Below, piece after piece: positions 1 to 10,586 of a DNA stretch of 64,000 nucleotides. The stretch spans positions 28,169,501 through 28,233,500 of the forward strand of contig BSBM01000370.1 in assembly GCA_027924585.1 (NCBI GenBank). Reading direction: 5' to 3'. The position numbers and the translations under genes were made by a program. This DNA is from Larix kaempferi. Taxonomy: Eukaryota; Streptophyta; Pinopsida; Pinales; Pinaceae. Under the pieces are notes generated by a model. It searched no databases. It saw only the letters and a list, made by a program, of their open reading frames with translations, and was not told the origin of the DNA. Numbering within the stretch: position 1 is the stretch's first letter; each line of letters starts with the position of its first letter.

Positions 1-161
1 CTTCAAGTCATCGTGACAATATCCTTCATTATGCATGTGAACTAGCCCTTTCAAAATCTTCAAGCAAAAGTTGTGCATGTCATTGTTTGAGAGTCAACAA
101 CCTCTACCTCTTCTCATGAGACCTAACAAATTGTAGTCCATAAAGTCAAGCAAAAAATACA

Positions 162-274
162 ATGTGGTGTGTTTTCCCAATGCAAAAAACCTATGTGGGT
201 TGTAAGCTTGTGTAGGCATCATCTGCCTAGTTGTTCTTAGTTGACACTTTGCCTCTTTCACTTGTATAAATATC
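162..274 (+). repeat. Left part of a short LTR, split by the copia insertion
   Basis: This is the left piece of an LTR of about 150 bp. It begins near TGTGGTGTGTTTTCCC and continues after the copia element at 7145-7180, where it ends just before a TGGTATCAGAGC primer site. The reverse complement of 7554-7713 is a diverged copy of the same sequence and supports both the boundaries and the orientation. The start is set only by that alignment and may be off by several bases. No coding sequence is visible in 1-161. Confidence 0.6.
270..274. repeat. Left target-site duplication (ATATC) of the copia element
   Basis: ATATC sits directly before the TGTTGAAATA terminus of the 5' LTR and recurs directly after the 3' LTR at 7140-7144. 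A 5-bp duplication is the normal size for a copia insertion. Confidence 0.9.
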
Positions 275-771
275 TGTTGAAATATTGTAACTTCTAAGAA
301 TATTATACTTGTATTATTCCAAAGATGTTTCATTCCTCCGATGGGACTTTATTATGTATCCGGAGATGTTTATTCCTCCGATGGATTATGGTAACTAGGG
401 TTATTAGATCTCCCATGTGGGGGTCTGACCTGAGTTAATTTATTAGGGATTATTAGACTCTCTTAGGAGAGGTCGGCCCCATAGGGTAAAAAGTCAGTCG
501 GGAAACAACTATAAGTAGAGGAGGTTGTTCCTCACGTAGCTCACTCTTACATCACTCGGAAAGTAGCACACAAGTGAGAGAGAGGTCTGCATAGGAGGTA
601 GAGAAGGAGCTCTAGTCTTGGACTACATCTTGTATTTGGTTGATCATCTTATTGAGGAAAGCTTTGTTGGGTTTTCTACCCCATGAGGGTTTCCCAAGGT
701 AAAATCTCTGTCTATCTTGTGATTGTGTTTCTTTTAGTGATCTTGCTAGTCAAATTAGTATAAACTTAACA
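275..771 (+). repeat. 5' LTR of the copia element
   Basis: The LTR starts TGTTGAAATA and ends ...AACTTAACA, with TG and CA termini, and matches 6643-7139 over its whole 497 bp with no length difference. It contains a short internal repeat of the GATGTTTCATTCCTCCGATG type (two copies near 331 and 368). A TATA-like motif lies 235 bp in. Confidence 0.95.
510..518 (+). promoter_or_regulatory. TATA-like box of the copia 5' LTR
   Basis: TATAAGTAG lies in the middle of the LTR and is preserved at the same offset in the 3' LTR (6878-6886). It is the best candidate for the pol II promoter that would start the genomic transcript, placing U3 before it and R/U5 after it. This assignment rests on motif and position only. 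Confidence 0.6.
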
Positions 772-783
772 TGGTATCAGAGC
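772..783 (+). other. Primer binding site for initiator-Met tRNA
   Basis: TGGTATCAGAGC follows the last base of the 5' LTR with no gap. It is the standard complement of the 3' end of plant initiator methionine tRNA, which primes minus-strand DNA synthesis in most plant copia elements. Confidence 0.93.
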
Positions 784-1180
784 TATCCTGAATAGGACAT
801 CTTTCACAAGGTGAAAATCTCTCTCTCTCTCTCCTCCAGTGAAAATTAGGGTTTCTACAAAAGTTGGTAATTTTGGATTCTGATTGCATGGCTGGATAGC
901 CCTCCTCAAAATTGAAGTTTTGAGCCCTTGATCGAGGTTTTTGGTTGGGTAGAACTCTGGGAAAGTCAAACCCTAGTTTGACCAAAAGTGCAAAAAACTA
1001 GAGAACCAAAAAAGTTGCGCACCTGTGCACCAAAAAACCAGAAATTCTATTACAGATCCGGAAGGTGAAAAGTTGAAGTTTCCAGAAGCAGAACACACCA
1101 AAACTTTCAATCAAGCACATCTCCTAGTAAGTGTTATTCTATCTCTTGAGAAACTTCAATCTCTTTGACCCCTGGAGAAG

Positions 1181-4100
1181 ATGGCTCCAAGCACTAAGCT
1201 TGAAGACAAGCTAGAGGGTATAGAAAATTTTCGGGCATGGAAATATAGAATTGACCTCATTCTTGAAGAGAATGATCTTGCCCAGTATATCAAGGATGAG
1301 ATTGCAGAACCTGGAGAAGATGAAGCCAAAGAGAAGTATAGGAAGGATTTGATTAGGGCAAAGAGAATCATTATTGATTCTATTAAAGACCACTTGATTC
1401 CCCAAGTGGCATCCAAGAAGACTCCAAAGGAAATGTATGATACCATTTCCATAATGTATGAGGGAAAGAACATCAATAGGAAGATGAATCTGAGAGCTCA
1501 ATTGAAGAGCACAAAGATGAATAAAGGAGAATCTGTTCAAGACTATTTCTCAAGTATCTCCCAGTTCAAGGAACAACTAGATGCTATTGGAGATACCCTT
1601 GATGAAGATGAACTAGTCGTGACTGCTCTAAATGGTCTCACTAGACCATGGGAGTCATTTATCCAAACCATGTGTGCCAGAAAGGAGAGCATGAAGTTTG
1701 ATGTGGTATGGGAAGATTGCATCCAAGAAGAAGCTAAGGTTGCCAACAGAGAATCCCTGCTCAAAGAAGATGACCAAACCTTGGCTACACACACCAAAAG
1801 AAGAAGGAATCAATCCTACTTCAAGAAGGACAGTCACAAGGAGTCTCAATCTCCACAACGATTTCAGAAGAAAGGAAGAAGAAAACACTCTTCTTTCCAA
1901 TGTTTCAATTGCCACAAAATAGGACACATTGCTAGACATTGTCCTTCAAAGAAGAAGAAAGATCTTCACCATAGAAGACATCAAGCACATATTGCAGAAG
2001 ATGATAGTGAAGAAGAAGAAGAAGAAGAGGAAGAAAGGCCTCATAAGAAAAAATCTAGAAGAGAAGAAGAAGAGGAAGAAAGGCCCTTCTTCAAGAGAAG
2101 ATCTAGAAGAAATGAAGAAGAAGATGCAGAAGAATATGTTCTATTCTCTACACTCTCTGGATCTATAACACCTGGAGAAGATACATGGCTTATTGATAGT
2201 GGTGCTTCAAAGCACATGACTGGACAAAAGAAAACTCTTTCAAAACTGGAAGAGAAGACCTCCCCATAGAAAGTGTCATTAGGAGATGACTATCAATATC
2301 CCATCAAGGGAATTGGTGAAGCAGACTACAAGCTTGATTCTGGAACCCCCATGAAGATGAAGGAAATATTGTATGTACCAGGATTGAAGAAGAACTTGCT
2401 TTCCATCTCAGCATTGGATAAGAAAGGTTATAGAGTTGCATTCATTGATGGACAAGTATTAATGTGGTCCAAAGGTAAATCTATTAAGGATGCAATTGTC
2501 ATTGGTGAAGAGGAAGGAGGTCTGTACAAGCTCAAGGGCCATCTAGAAGCTGCCCTTGTACATGAAGCCAATAGCCCAAATGATATATGGCATAGGAGTT
2601 TTGCTCATATTAATTACAAGGCACTACCTCATGTAAGCAAGGTAGTTATAGGTCTGCCAGACTTAAAGATTGATCATGATGGCACATGCAAAGGTTGTGC
2701 AAAAGGGAAGAAGATCAAGAACCCATTTCCAAAGAGTGAAACAAAGACTAAGAGTACCTTGGAGTTAATTCATTCTAATATATGTGGACCAATGCCCTCC
2801 ACATCCTTGAGTGGATATGAATACTATCTCACATTTATTGATGACTATTCAAGGAAGACTTGGATATACTTTCTAAAAGGAAAGAATGAAGTCTTTGGAA
2901 ATTTCAAGGAGTTCAAAGCCTTGATAGAGAATCATTCAGAAAAGAAAATCAAAATACTCAAGACAGATAATGGCGGAGAATATACTTCAAAGGACTTTGA
3001 AGATTTCTGTAAGGAAGCTGGAGTCAAGAGGGAGCTAACCACTCCCTACAATCCCCAACAAAATGGTGTTGAGGAAAGAAAGAATAGAACTATCATGGAA
3101 GCTGTAAAGACAATGATACATGATCAAGACCTACCTATGTATCTATGGGCTGAAGTAGCTAGGACAGCAGTCTATGTGCAAAATAGACTATCCCATAATG
3201 CTCTTGATTTCAAGACTCCAGAAGAAGTGTTCATAGGAAAGAAGCTTGAGGTAAGTCACCTCAAGATATTTGGATTTCCAATGTACATTCACATTCCAAA
3301 AGAAAAGACGACCAAGTTAGATCCTTCTGGGAAGAAGGGAATATTTGTTGGATATTGTGAAGCATCTAAAGCATTCAGAATTTACATCCCAGGTTTTCAT
3401 CATATGGAAATAAGTAGGGATGTGACATTTGATGAAGAAGCAGCTCTCAAGAGATCTAGGAAGTGTCAGTATGAAGAAGTATATGAAGAAGATGCACCTC
3501 CCAGAACTACATAGGTTGTACCCATCCCTGAAGATGTAACACCTGAAGACCATGATATGATAGAACCATAAGAACCCCCCCTTTCAAACATTTCAAGGAA
3601 AAGAAAGCCGGCATGTGCAAGAGATATTATACTAGGAGCAGAAAAGTATGGAGCTCCTGAAGGCTCCACTAGAGTAAGCAAGAAACCAAAGCCATTCTCC
3701 AACTATATGGCTTTGATGTGTGATCTTGTAGATCAAGAACCTACTAGTTATGAAGAGGCAGTTCATAAGAAAGAATGGGTAGAGGCAATGACAGAGGAAT
3801 ACCATTCAATAATGAAGAATGATGTTTGGGATATAGTTCCCAAGCCAAAAGACAAAAGTGTGGTATCCTCCAAATGGATATACAAAATAAAGCATGCTAT
3901 GGATGGTAGCATTGAAAAATATAAAGCAAGATTTGTGGCCAGAGGATTCTCTCAGAAAGAGGGAATTGACTATGAAGAAACATTTGCACCAATTGCAAGG
4001 TACGCTTCCATTAGAACCATCATGGCACTTACATCCATGATGAAATGGGATTTACACCAGATGGATGTAAAGACAGCCTTCCTGAATGGTGTGATTGAGG

Positions 4101-5281
4101 AAGAAGTGTACATAGAACAACCACAAGGATTTGAGGTGGAGGATGGAAGAACCCATGTATGCAAACTGAAGAAGGCCTTGTATGGGTTGAAGCAAGCTCC
4201 CAGAGCTTGGTATGGAAGAATTCACAGTTTCTCGACAAACTTGGGCTTTACCAAAAGTAAAGCTGATCCTAATCTTTATCTCAAGGTTATGGATGATGAA
4301 CCTGTCATATTGTTGCTATATGTGGATGATCTATTTCTGACTGGAAATGAGGAACAGATTATCAAGTGCAAGAAGAAGCTCTCATCAGAGTTTGAGATGA
4401 AAGATCTCAGATTGATGCACTACTTCCTAGGTCTAGAAGTATGGCAAGGACCAAATGGAATCTTTCTCAACCAAGGTAAGTATGTTGTGGGAATCCTGAA
4501 AAAATTCGATATGTTGGAATGCAAAGCCATGACCACTCCCGTGGATTCCAACTTAAAGCTATTAATTGATGACTCTTTAGAGTTAGTGGATGTGACTATG
4601 TACAGACAGATTATTGGGTCATTAATGTATTTGACGAATACCAAGCCAGACATATGTTTTGCGGTGAACACTCTGAGTCAGTATCTAGTGGAACCTAGAC
4701 AAGTTCACCTAATTGTTGCAAAACATGTGATAAGGTACCTAAAAGGTACGATAGATTTTGGTCTCTATTATCGTGGAGATCATGACTTTAGATTATATGG
4801 CTACACAGATGTTGATTGGGTAGGAAGTGTATCATACAGGAAGAGTACATCGGATGGATGTTATTGTCTGGAATCTGCCATGATCTCGTGGTTTAGCAGA
4901 AAGCAGTCAAGTGTGGCTCTCAGCACAGCTGAAGCAGAATATATAGCTGCCTACTCTGCTAGTTGCGAAGCGGTATGGCTTCTAAACTTATTATCAGGAT
5001 TGTTTGACTTAGAGATGGACCCCACTGTGATTCTATGCGACAACCAGAGTTGTATCAAGATGGCAGAGAATCCAATGTTCCATGTTAAGTCAAAGCACAT
5101 AGAGATCCGATATTTTTATATATGGGATATGGTGCAGAAAGGAGCTATCAAGCTCGAGTATGTAGGCATTGATGAACAAGTTATCGATGTATTGACCAAA
5201 CCTCTGTCTCGAGTAAAGTTTGAGTATTTCCGAGACAAACTTGGTGTAGTTCAGAAGGACCCTCCTCGAAAGGGGGAGTGA
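1181..5281 (+). pseudogene. Copia gag-pol polyprotein, three in-frame stops
   Basis: A single reading frame of 1,367 codons runs from ATG 1181 to TGA 5279-5281, broken by TAG at 2267, TAG at 3512 and TAA at 3569. There is no frameshift. In order I see a UBN2-type gag, a zinc knuckle CFNCHKIGHIARHC (1901-1942), a stretch rich in Glu, Lys and Arg, a protease motif LIDSGASKHMTG (near 2190), an integrase with its HHCC finger (WHRSF...CKGCAKGKK), an RT with YVDD (near 4320) and an RNase H with the AEAEY and DNQS motifs. The first integrase catalytic Asp of the usual HSD-CGP motif is Asn here (codon 2777-2779). All three stops fit a C-to-T change in a Gln codon. The protein would build the particle and copy and integrate the element. 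In its present state it is not functional. Confidence 0.93.
5269..5280 (+). other. Internal polypurine tract at the end of gag-pol
   Basis: AAAGGGGGAGTG covers the last codons of pol. In many plant copia elements such a tract sits directly before the 3' LTR. Here a second one (6634-6642) does that job, 1.36 kb downstream, so this copy may be a relic of the ancestral LTR junction. Confidence 0.6.
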
Positions 5282-5299
5282 TATGGTCGATGATAATAT

Positions 5300-5540
5300 T
5301 TGGATACTGGTATCGATGTGGATACCTGTATCGATGATTAGATTGCCTATATTGATGGTAAGGTCAATATTAAGGATACATGATGTATACTTGTATTGGT
5401 GTGGATACTTGTATTTGATGATGTATACTTGTATTGGTGTGGATACTTGTATTTGATATGGATACTTGTATTAGTGTGGATACTTGTATTGATGATATGG
5501 ATACTTGTATTGGTGTGGATACTTGTATTGATGATATTGA
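5300..5540 (+). repeat. Short tandem repeat, TGGATACTTGTATTGGTG type
   Basis: Roughly ten degenerate copies of an 18-24 bp unit (GGATACTTGTATT with GGTGT or GATGAT linkers) follow each other in the 3' non-coding tail of the copia element. The region has no reading frame with recognisable domains. Confidence 0.85.
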
Positions 5541-5639
5541 GGCTACCTGTTCCAACGATGAGGTTGATGATGATGTTTCCTGTTCTGACGATTAGGTCGA
5601 TGAAATGGTCCTTAGACTTTGTCTAAGTGGACAATAAGA

Positions 5640-6081
5640 GGATTGTATCATCCTTGGACTTAAGTCCTAAAGTGATCCGCAGACAGATGTCTCTGAGAGT
5701 GAGTGGATTGTATCATCCGTGGACTTTAGTCCTAAAATGATCCATAGAGAAATGTCTCCGAGAGTAAGAGGATTGTATCATCCATGGACTTTAGTCCTAA
5801 AGTGATCCGCAGACAGATATCTCCGAGAGTAAGAGGATTGTGGACTTTAGTCCTAAAGTGATCCGCAGACAGATGTCTCTGAGAGTAAGAGGATTGTATC
5901 ATTCGTGGACTTTAGTCCTAAAGTGATCCGCAGACAGATGTCTCCGAGAGTGAGGGGATTGTATCATCCCTGGACCTTAGTCCTAAATTGATCCGCAGAC
6001 AGATGTCTCCAAGAGTGAGGGGATTGTATCGTCCCCGGACTTCGGTCCCTGAATTGATCCGTAGACATATGTCTCTGAGAA
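5640..6081 (+). repeat. 65-bp tandem array, seven copies
   Basis: Units start with GGATTG at 5640, 5705, 5770, 5835, 5891, 5956 and 6021. The period is 65 bp, except that the fourth unit is 56 bp because of a 9-bp deletion. Each unit carries GGACTTTAGTCCTAAAGTGATCC-like sequence, in which GGACT and AGTCC can pair. A segment of about 20 bp beginning GTCCTTAGAC flanks the array on both sides (near 5608 and 6085). Confidence 0.93.
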
Positions 6082-6208
6082 GTGGTCCTTAGACTTTGTC
6101 TAAGTTGATGAGTGGACTACATCGTCCCTAGACATGATATGGTGTCTTAAATAGATCATGTGTGATGCAGGGTATGCTGCTATTATGCTGTTGATCGAGA
6201 GGATCCAG

Positions 6209-6400
6209 TTGATGACGATGATGTAGATTGTGTGATGACGATGATGTAGATCGTGTGATGACGATGATGTAGATCGTGTGGTGACGATGCTGTGATCATG
6301 ATGATCTAGATGACGATGCTGTGGTCGTGATGGTCTAGATGACGATGTTGTTGATCGTGAGGATCCAGATGATGATATTGATCGGTAAATCCAAATGATG
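6209..6400 (+). repeat. GATGACGATGATGTAGATC-type tandem repeat
   Basis: A third simple-unit array lies in the copia 3' tail. It is built on GATGACGATGATGTAGATCGTGT with a period near 23 bp at first, then longer imperfect units around GATGACGATGCTGTG. Confidence 0.8.
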
Positions 6401-6633
6401 AGGTTTTTGATCAAGAGATTGAGATGACGATGCTGTAGTTGATCGAGTACTGCAGAAGATGAAGACTCAATACTGACGATACTGATGTTCCAGTATTGAT
6501 TATGTTCCAGTAACTGTCTGAGTTACTGATGATGATGTATAAAGAAAGCTTCCGATGATTTATAGATGTATCATGTATCATGTAGTCGATGAATCCTTGC
6601 TCCTGCAGATGTTGTTATAATATCCTTCTCATT

Positions 6634-6642
6634 AAGGGGGAG
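6634..6642 (+). other. Polypurine tract before the 3' LTR
   Basis: AAGGGGGAG abuts the TGTTGAAATA start of the 3' LTR. By position it is the plus-strand primer site of the element. Confidence 0.85.
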
Positions 6643-7139
6643 TGTTGAAATATTGTAACTTATAAGAATATTATACTTGTATTATTTCGGAGATGTTTCA
6701 TTCCTCCGATGGGACTTTATTATGTATCCGGAGATGTTTATTCCTCCGATGGATTATGGTAACTAGGGTTATTAGATCTCCCATGTGGGGGTCGGCCCTG
6801 TGTTAATTTATTAGGGGTTATTAGACTCTCTTAGGAGAGGTCAGCCCCATAGGGTAAAAATTCAGTCGAGAAACAAGTATAAGTAGAGGAGGTTGTTCCT
6901 CACTTATCTCACTCTTCCATCACTCGGAAAGTAGCGCACAAGTGAGAGAGAGGTTTGCATAGGAGGTAGAGAAGGAGCTCTAGTCTTGGACTACATCTTA
7001 TATTTGGTCGATCATCTTATTGAGGAAAGATTTGCTAGTTTTTCTACCCCATGAGAGTTTCCCAGGGTAAAATCTCTGTCTATCTTGTGATTTTGTTTCT
7101 TTTAGTGATCTTGCTAGTCAAATTAGTATAAACTTAACA
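6643..7139 (+). repeat. 3' LTR of the copia element
   Basis: The sequence matches the 5' LTR across all 497 bp and is followed immediately by the second ATATC. The TATA-like motif is kept at 6878-6886. Confidence 0.95.
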
Positions 7140-7144
7140 ATATC
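7140..7144. repeat. Right target-site duplication (ATATC)
   Basis: This is the second copy of ATATC, directly after the 3' LTR. Removing the element and one copy rejoins the flanks into a sequence that has an inverted counterpart at 7561-7613, which confirms the junction. Confidence 0.9.
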
Positions 7145-7310
7145 TCTCATTCTTTGTAATTTAATCGAGTACTTCTTCATGGTATCAGAGCATGCACAAC
7201 CCTAACTCTCTTACTAGAGGAGTTATGATCCGAACCTTCTTATTTTTTGAGCAGGTATACATGTTCTTCTTTGCCATTATTTTGCTCAGTTAAGTGATTT
7301 TTAGTGGATC
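7145..7310 (+). repeat. End of the split short LTR, primer site (7181-7192) and leader
   Basis: The short LTR resumes after the copia and ends near 7180. TGGTATCAGAGC at 7181-7192 is its primer site. The leader that follows (for example TTCTTTGCCATTATTTTGCT near 7265) reappears inverted near 7450-7475. This is therefore the 5' end of a second, older tRNA-Met-primed element, of which no coding part is recognised. Confidence 0.7.
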
Positions 7311-7419
7311 TTTTAGTGTACACAGGCCTGATAAATTGTTGATGGTTGATGGTGTTCACTTTTGTTTGAAGCCTTATTCTAGTTCCTAACCAGTGCTTAT
7401 TTATTTGGAACATTCATGT

Positions 7420-7713
7420 GGTGGACAGTAACAAATCACTCAACTAAGCAAACTAATGGCAAAGAAGGATAGGTATAGTTGCCTAGAAAACAAGCAGGGC
7501 AGGTTCACAGCCCCTTGGGTGAGAGAGTCAGGGTTGTACCTGCTCTGGTACCATGAAGATGTAATTGATTAAATTACAAAGAATGAGAGATATTTATACA
7601 AGTGAAAGAGGCCCAGTTTCAACTAAGAACAGTTGGGAAGATGATGATGCTTACGTAAGCTTACAACTCGCATAGGTTGTTTGTATTGGAAAAACACCAA
7701 CGCCAACATGTGG
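7420..7713 (-). repeat. Inverted copy of the short LTR, primer site and leader
   Basis: Read on the minus strand this is an LTR of about 160 bp (7554-7713) followed by a primer site TGGTACCAGAGC (7542-7553) and a leader. It is a diverged mirror of 162-274 plus 7145-7310. The two 5' ends face each other around a centre near 7365. A normal element has its LTRs in direct orientation, so this is a rearranged or self-integrated structure. Confidence 0.7.
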
Positions 7714-9047
7714 TGCTCTCCAGTATGATATAATGCAGGAAAAGTGTGTTGGGATGAGGGCATACTTTGATGAATCATTTTACCTCTACAAGAATATATC
7801 AAACTCCATATTTAGAGAAGTAATCATCCATTCCCTTGACAACACGGATTCCACCCATGAGGTTATCCACTACCTTCCAAATGGTTTCCTGAGCAAATTT
7901 TCCTAAATACTCTACAATGGCATAATGGATATCATGGCCCTTCATATGAACCTGAATTCTGGTAAGTGTGAATATTATATATAAGGGTTACAAAACAATG
8001 CCTAGATTGGTTGCATTATTGATCACCGATGATCTCACTTTGAACACTGAAGATATTATTTTCCATGGAGTAGGTAGAGAGTGATGCCAAGATAAGAATA
8101 TCTTATCTAAATCTCATTCATATTCAAAAGATGAGAGGGTAGAGAGATAGTAGGCCATATAAATTCTACTATGAGGGAATATAGGGTAGATTTCCTCATT
8201 GTCATAAGGCTTGTAACCCTAGATTGGAATCTATTTTGTAAAATATTGGTCTAGCATGAGAGAAGCACAATCCACAATGAACTGATTGTGTTGATTGTCT
8301 CCAACATAAATGGATCTGAGTGATCCACTTTAGTCGTATGCATTCAAGAGTGCATACGAGGGGTGATTCTAGTAGTTTTTTGGTGTTGCAAATATGTAAG
8401 AGTAAATAATGTGAGCTTATTAATATGTTAAAATATGTTGATGGTGCACCGATCACAATTCCTATGGGAAAGAGGTGGCGTTGTTGGGGTAGGAGGGCCC
8501 ATGATACAATGATCGAAAGAGAGGTGAAGGTTGTGATTAGGAGAGTGGAAAGAATCAAGGCTAAATATGTGTGGCCTATCATGGAGAATGAATTTTGGAA
8601 ATGTATTATCAGCTAGAAATGGTGCAAAAAGGGTCTTGTCCTCCTCAAAGATTAGGTTACACTATGTAAAAGTGGTAGTATTCATAAAAACATCTTGACG
8701 ATCATAGAGGAGGTGTTCTAGATATGCTAGGGGGAGAGGGTGGACCATGCTTAGCTTATTGTATAAGACATATATGTAAACATTTATGAAGGAAAACATG
8801 ACATACAACATCATTACCAAATAGAGTTTCAATGGAGGAAGAATCATAAAAGTGGAAATGAAAGTGTACGCCATCCTTGGTGAGAGTATATGTGTTTGTA
8901 TGAGATGCATATGTGGAAAATTGTTCATATTGGTAAGGTATACATAGTAGTAAGTTAGTGCAATCTAGTGGAGTAACATCACACAACATGGTCTCTCAAT
9001 AATTAGGGTTAATAGTAAATGTTATATTACATTTTTCGGTCATAAAA

Positions 9048-9400
9048 AAAGGACTAAGCACCCTCATTCACCCACCTGAGACAATATGGATGAGGGCGGG
9101 GAATTACCAACAAAGCTAGTCATTTTAGAAGGGCCACAAAGAACAAGTTTTCTAGGCCGCCATTTTCTATGATAAAATTAGCTAGATGATCTTTAATCTC
9201 AAAATTCTAGGTGGCATTATACTGGTCGTAAACACAGAGTAAGTGCCCTCATTCACCCACTTGATAAAGTATGGATGAAGGTGGGGAGTTACCAACAAAG
9301 CTAGTGATTTGAAAAGGGCCATAAAGATCAAGTTTTATTAGCTGCCATTTTCTATGATAAGCTTAATTAGCTAGATGTTCTTTAATCCACAAATTCTAAG
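9048..9400 (+). repeat. Direct duplication, unit about 165 bp
   Basis: 9048-9212 and 9237-9400 are diverged copies. Shared landmarks are CCCTCATTCACCCAC, ACCAACAAAGCTAGT and GCCATTTTCTATGATAA in the same order and spacing. No function is visible. Confidence 0.85.
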
Positions 9401-9580
9401 TAAAGAGCATAGGATGGGTGGGAGAGACTTGACATGTCCCTTAGAAAAAGGTTCGGATCATGTGTAGTATAGTTTTCCATATTGGTGAAAACATTTGGAG
9501 GGGAAGGTGGTGTGTTAAGGTAAATAAGGTTTTGATAGAGTAGGAGTGTTGTAAAGCACGAGACACTACTATATTGTGTG

Positions 9581-9842
9581 AGGATGACTTATGGAATGTA
9601 CAATATTTCCCAAGGGGTGTGCAGTTGTGGAAACCACATGAGAAGGGGTACCCATAGGAGAGCTATGTACTAAAGGGTGGAATCAAAACGAAGAATGACA
9701 CTAGTAATCACAATGAAGGACACTAGGATGACTTATTGAATGTACAATATTTCCCAAAGGGGTGTGCAGTTGTGGAAACCACATGAGAAGGGGTACCCAT
9801 AAGAGAGCTATGTAGTGAAGGGGGGAATCAAAATGAAGGACA
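9581..9842 (+). repeat. Direct duplication, unit about 120 bp
   Basis: 9581-9702 and 9725-9842 share GTACAATATTTCCCAA, GTGCAGTTGTGGAAACC and GAGAAGGGGTACCCATA with few differences, so the copies are close. Confidence 0.88.
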
Positions 9843-10389
9843 TTGATCATTTCCTTAGATTATGTTCATTAGGTAGATCATGTTGAAAAGAAAATCAAAG
9901 ATAAGAGATATGAACCAAAGCAACATCATGATGGGGAGTAGGAAGTAGACTGTAATTAAATTTACTTATTAGTACCTAATTTGGATTTTATGGAATTGCA
10001 TATGGAGTTTTCAAAATATTTCAATGTATTGTTGAATTGTGTAAGTGGAAAATTGATGAAGTTAAATCCAATATACCAAGATGCTTTTGAGATAGCATGC
10101 TAGATAGAAATTCTCTTGAATTACAATGTACAATTTGTCGCGGGTATTTAAGCCACTATAGGGATGACTAAACAACATTTCATTAAGTTTTATTCAAAGG
10201 GATTATATAGTTCCCCCAATAGTTTGGCTTCATCCCACCATTGGGTAGTTAGTCCTTATAGATGGGAAGTTGTTAATCTAACTTTGCCTCTTTCTAGATG
10301 CATGGTCTTATGTTGGAAATTTATGAAGAGAAGGATTGTATTTAAGCCTTGACTTAATCTCCATCAAAAGAACAAAAAATTGTGGCAAG

Positions 10390-10487
10390 GTCAATTTAGG
10401 GTTCTAGTGTAGTCTAGAGGTTGACTAAGATGTTGTCTGTCAATTTAGGGTTCTAATGTAGTTTAGAGGTTGACTAAGATGTTGTCT
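10390..10487 (+). repeat. 49-bp tandem duplication
   Basis: Two adjacent copies begin GTCAATTTAGGGTTCTA at 10390 and 10439 and run through TTGACTAAGATGTTGTCT. Confidence 0.88.
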
Positions 10488-10586
10488 TGATGAGACATAG
10501 ATATCATAGTTCTATAGTTAGATCATGTATTACGTGGGTGTGCTTGTGGAGAAGTTTATTTTGATGCAATTTTTTTTTGCTACTAA

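Larger units (their letters stand above)
275..7139 (+). mobile_element. Near-complete Ty1/copia LTR retrotransposon
   Basis: The element has two 497-bp LTRs (275-771 and 6643-7139), a 5-bp target duplication ATATC, a tRNA-iMet primer site right after the 5' LTR, one gag-pol frame (1181-5281) and a polypurine tract before the 3' LTR. The domain order gag, protease, integrase, RT, RNase H defines copia. By hand I count about 26 differences between the two LTRs, roughly 5 percent, so the insertion is old. The element is structurally whole, but its frame is interrupted by three stops and one integrase catalytic Asp is changed, so it cannot move by itself. It landed inside an older short LTR. The 1.36 kb between gag-pol and the 3' LTR is unusual and is described separately. 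Confidence 0.95.

Noticed and set aside
1211-1540. Minus-strand protein frame inside the copia gag
   Set aside because: It is the complement of the clear gag frame and has no domain of its own.
5640-6081. Centromeric or subtelomeric satellite
   Set aside because: Only seven units, confined to the tail of one copia element and bracketed by a 20-bp repeat.
6100-6414. Ser/His/Arg-rich minus-strand frame
   Set aside because: It is the translation of the GATGACGATG tandem repeat.
8202-8582. 126-codon minus-strand gene
   Set aside because: No recognisable domain, no neighbours, and composition typical of AT-rich chance translation.
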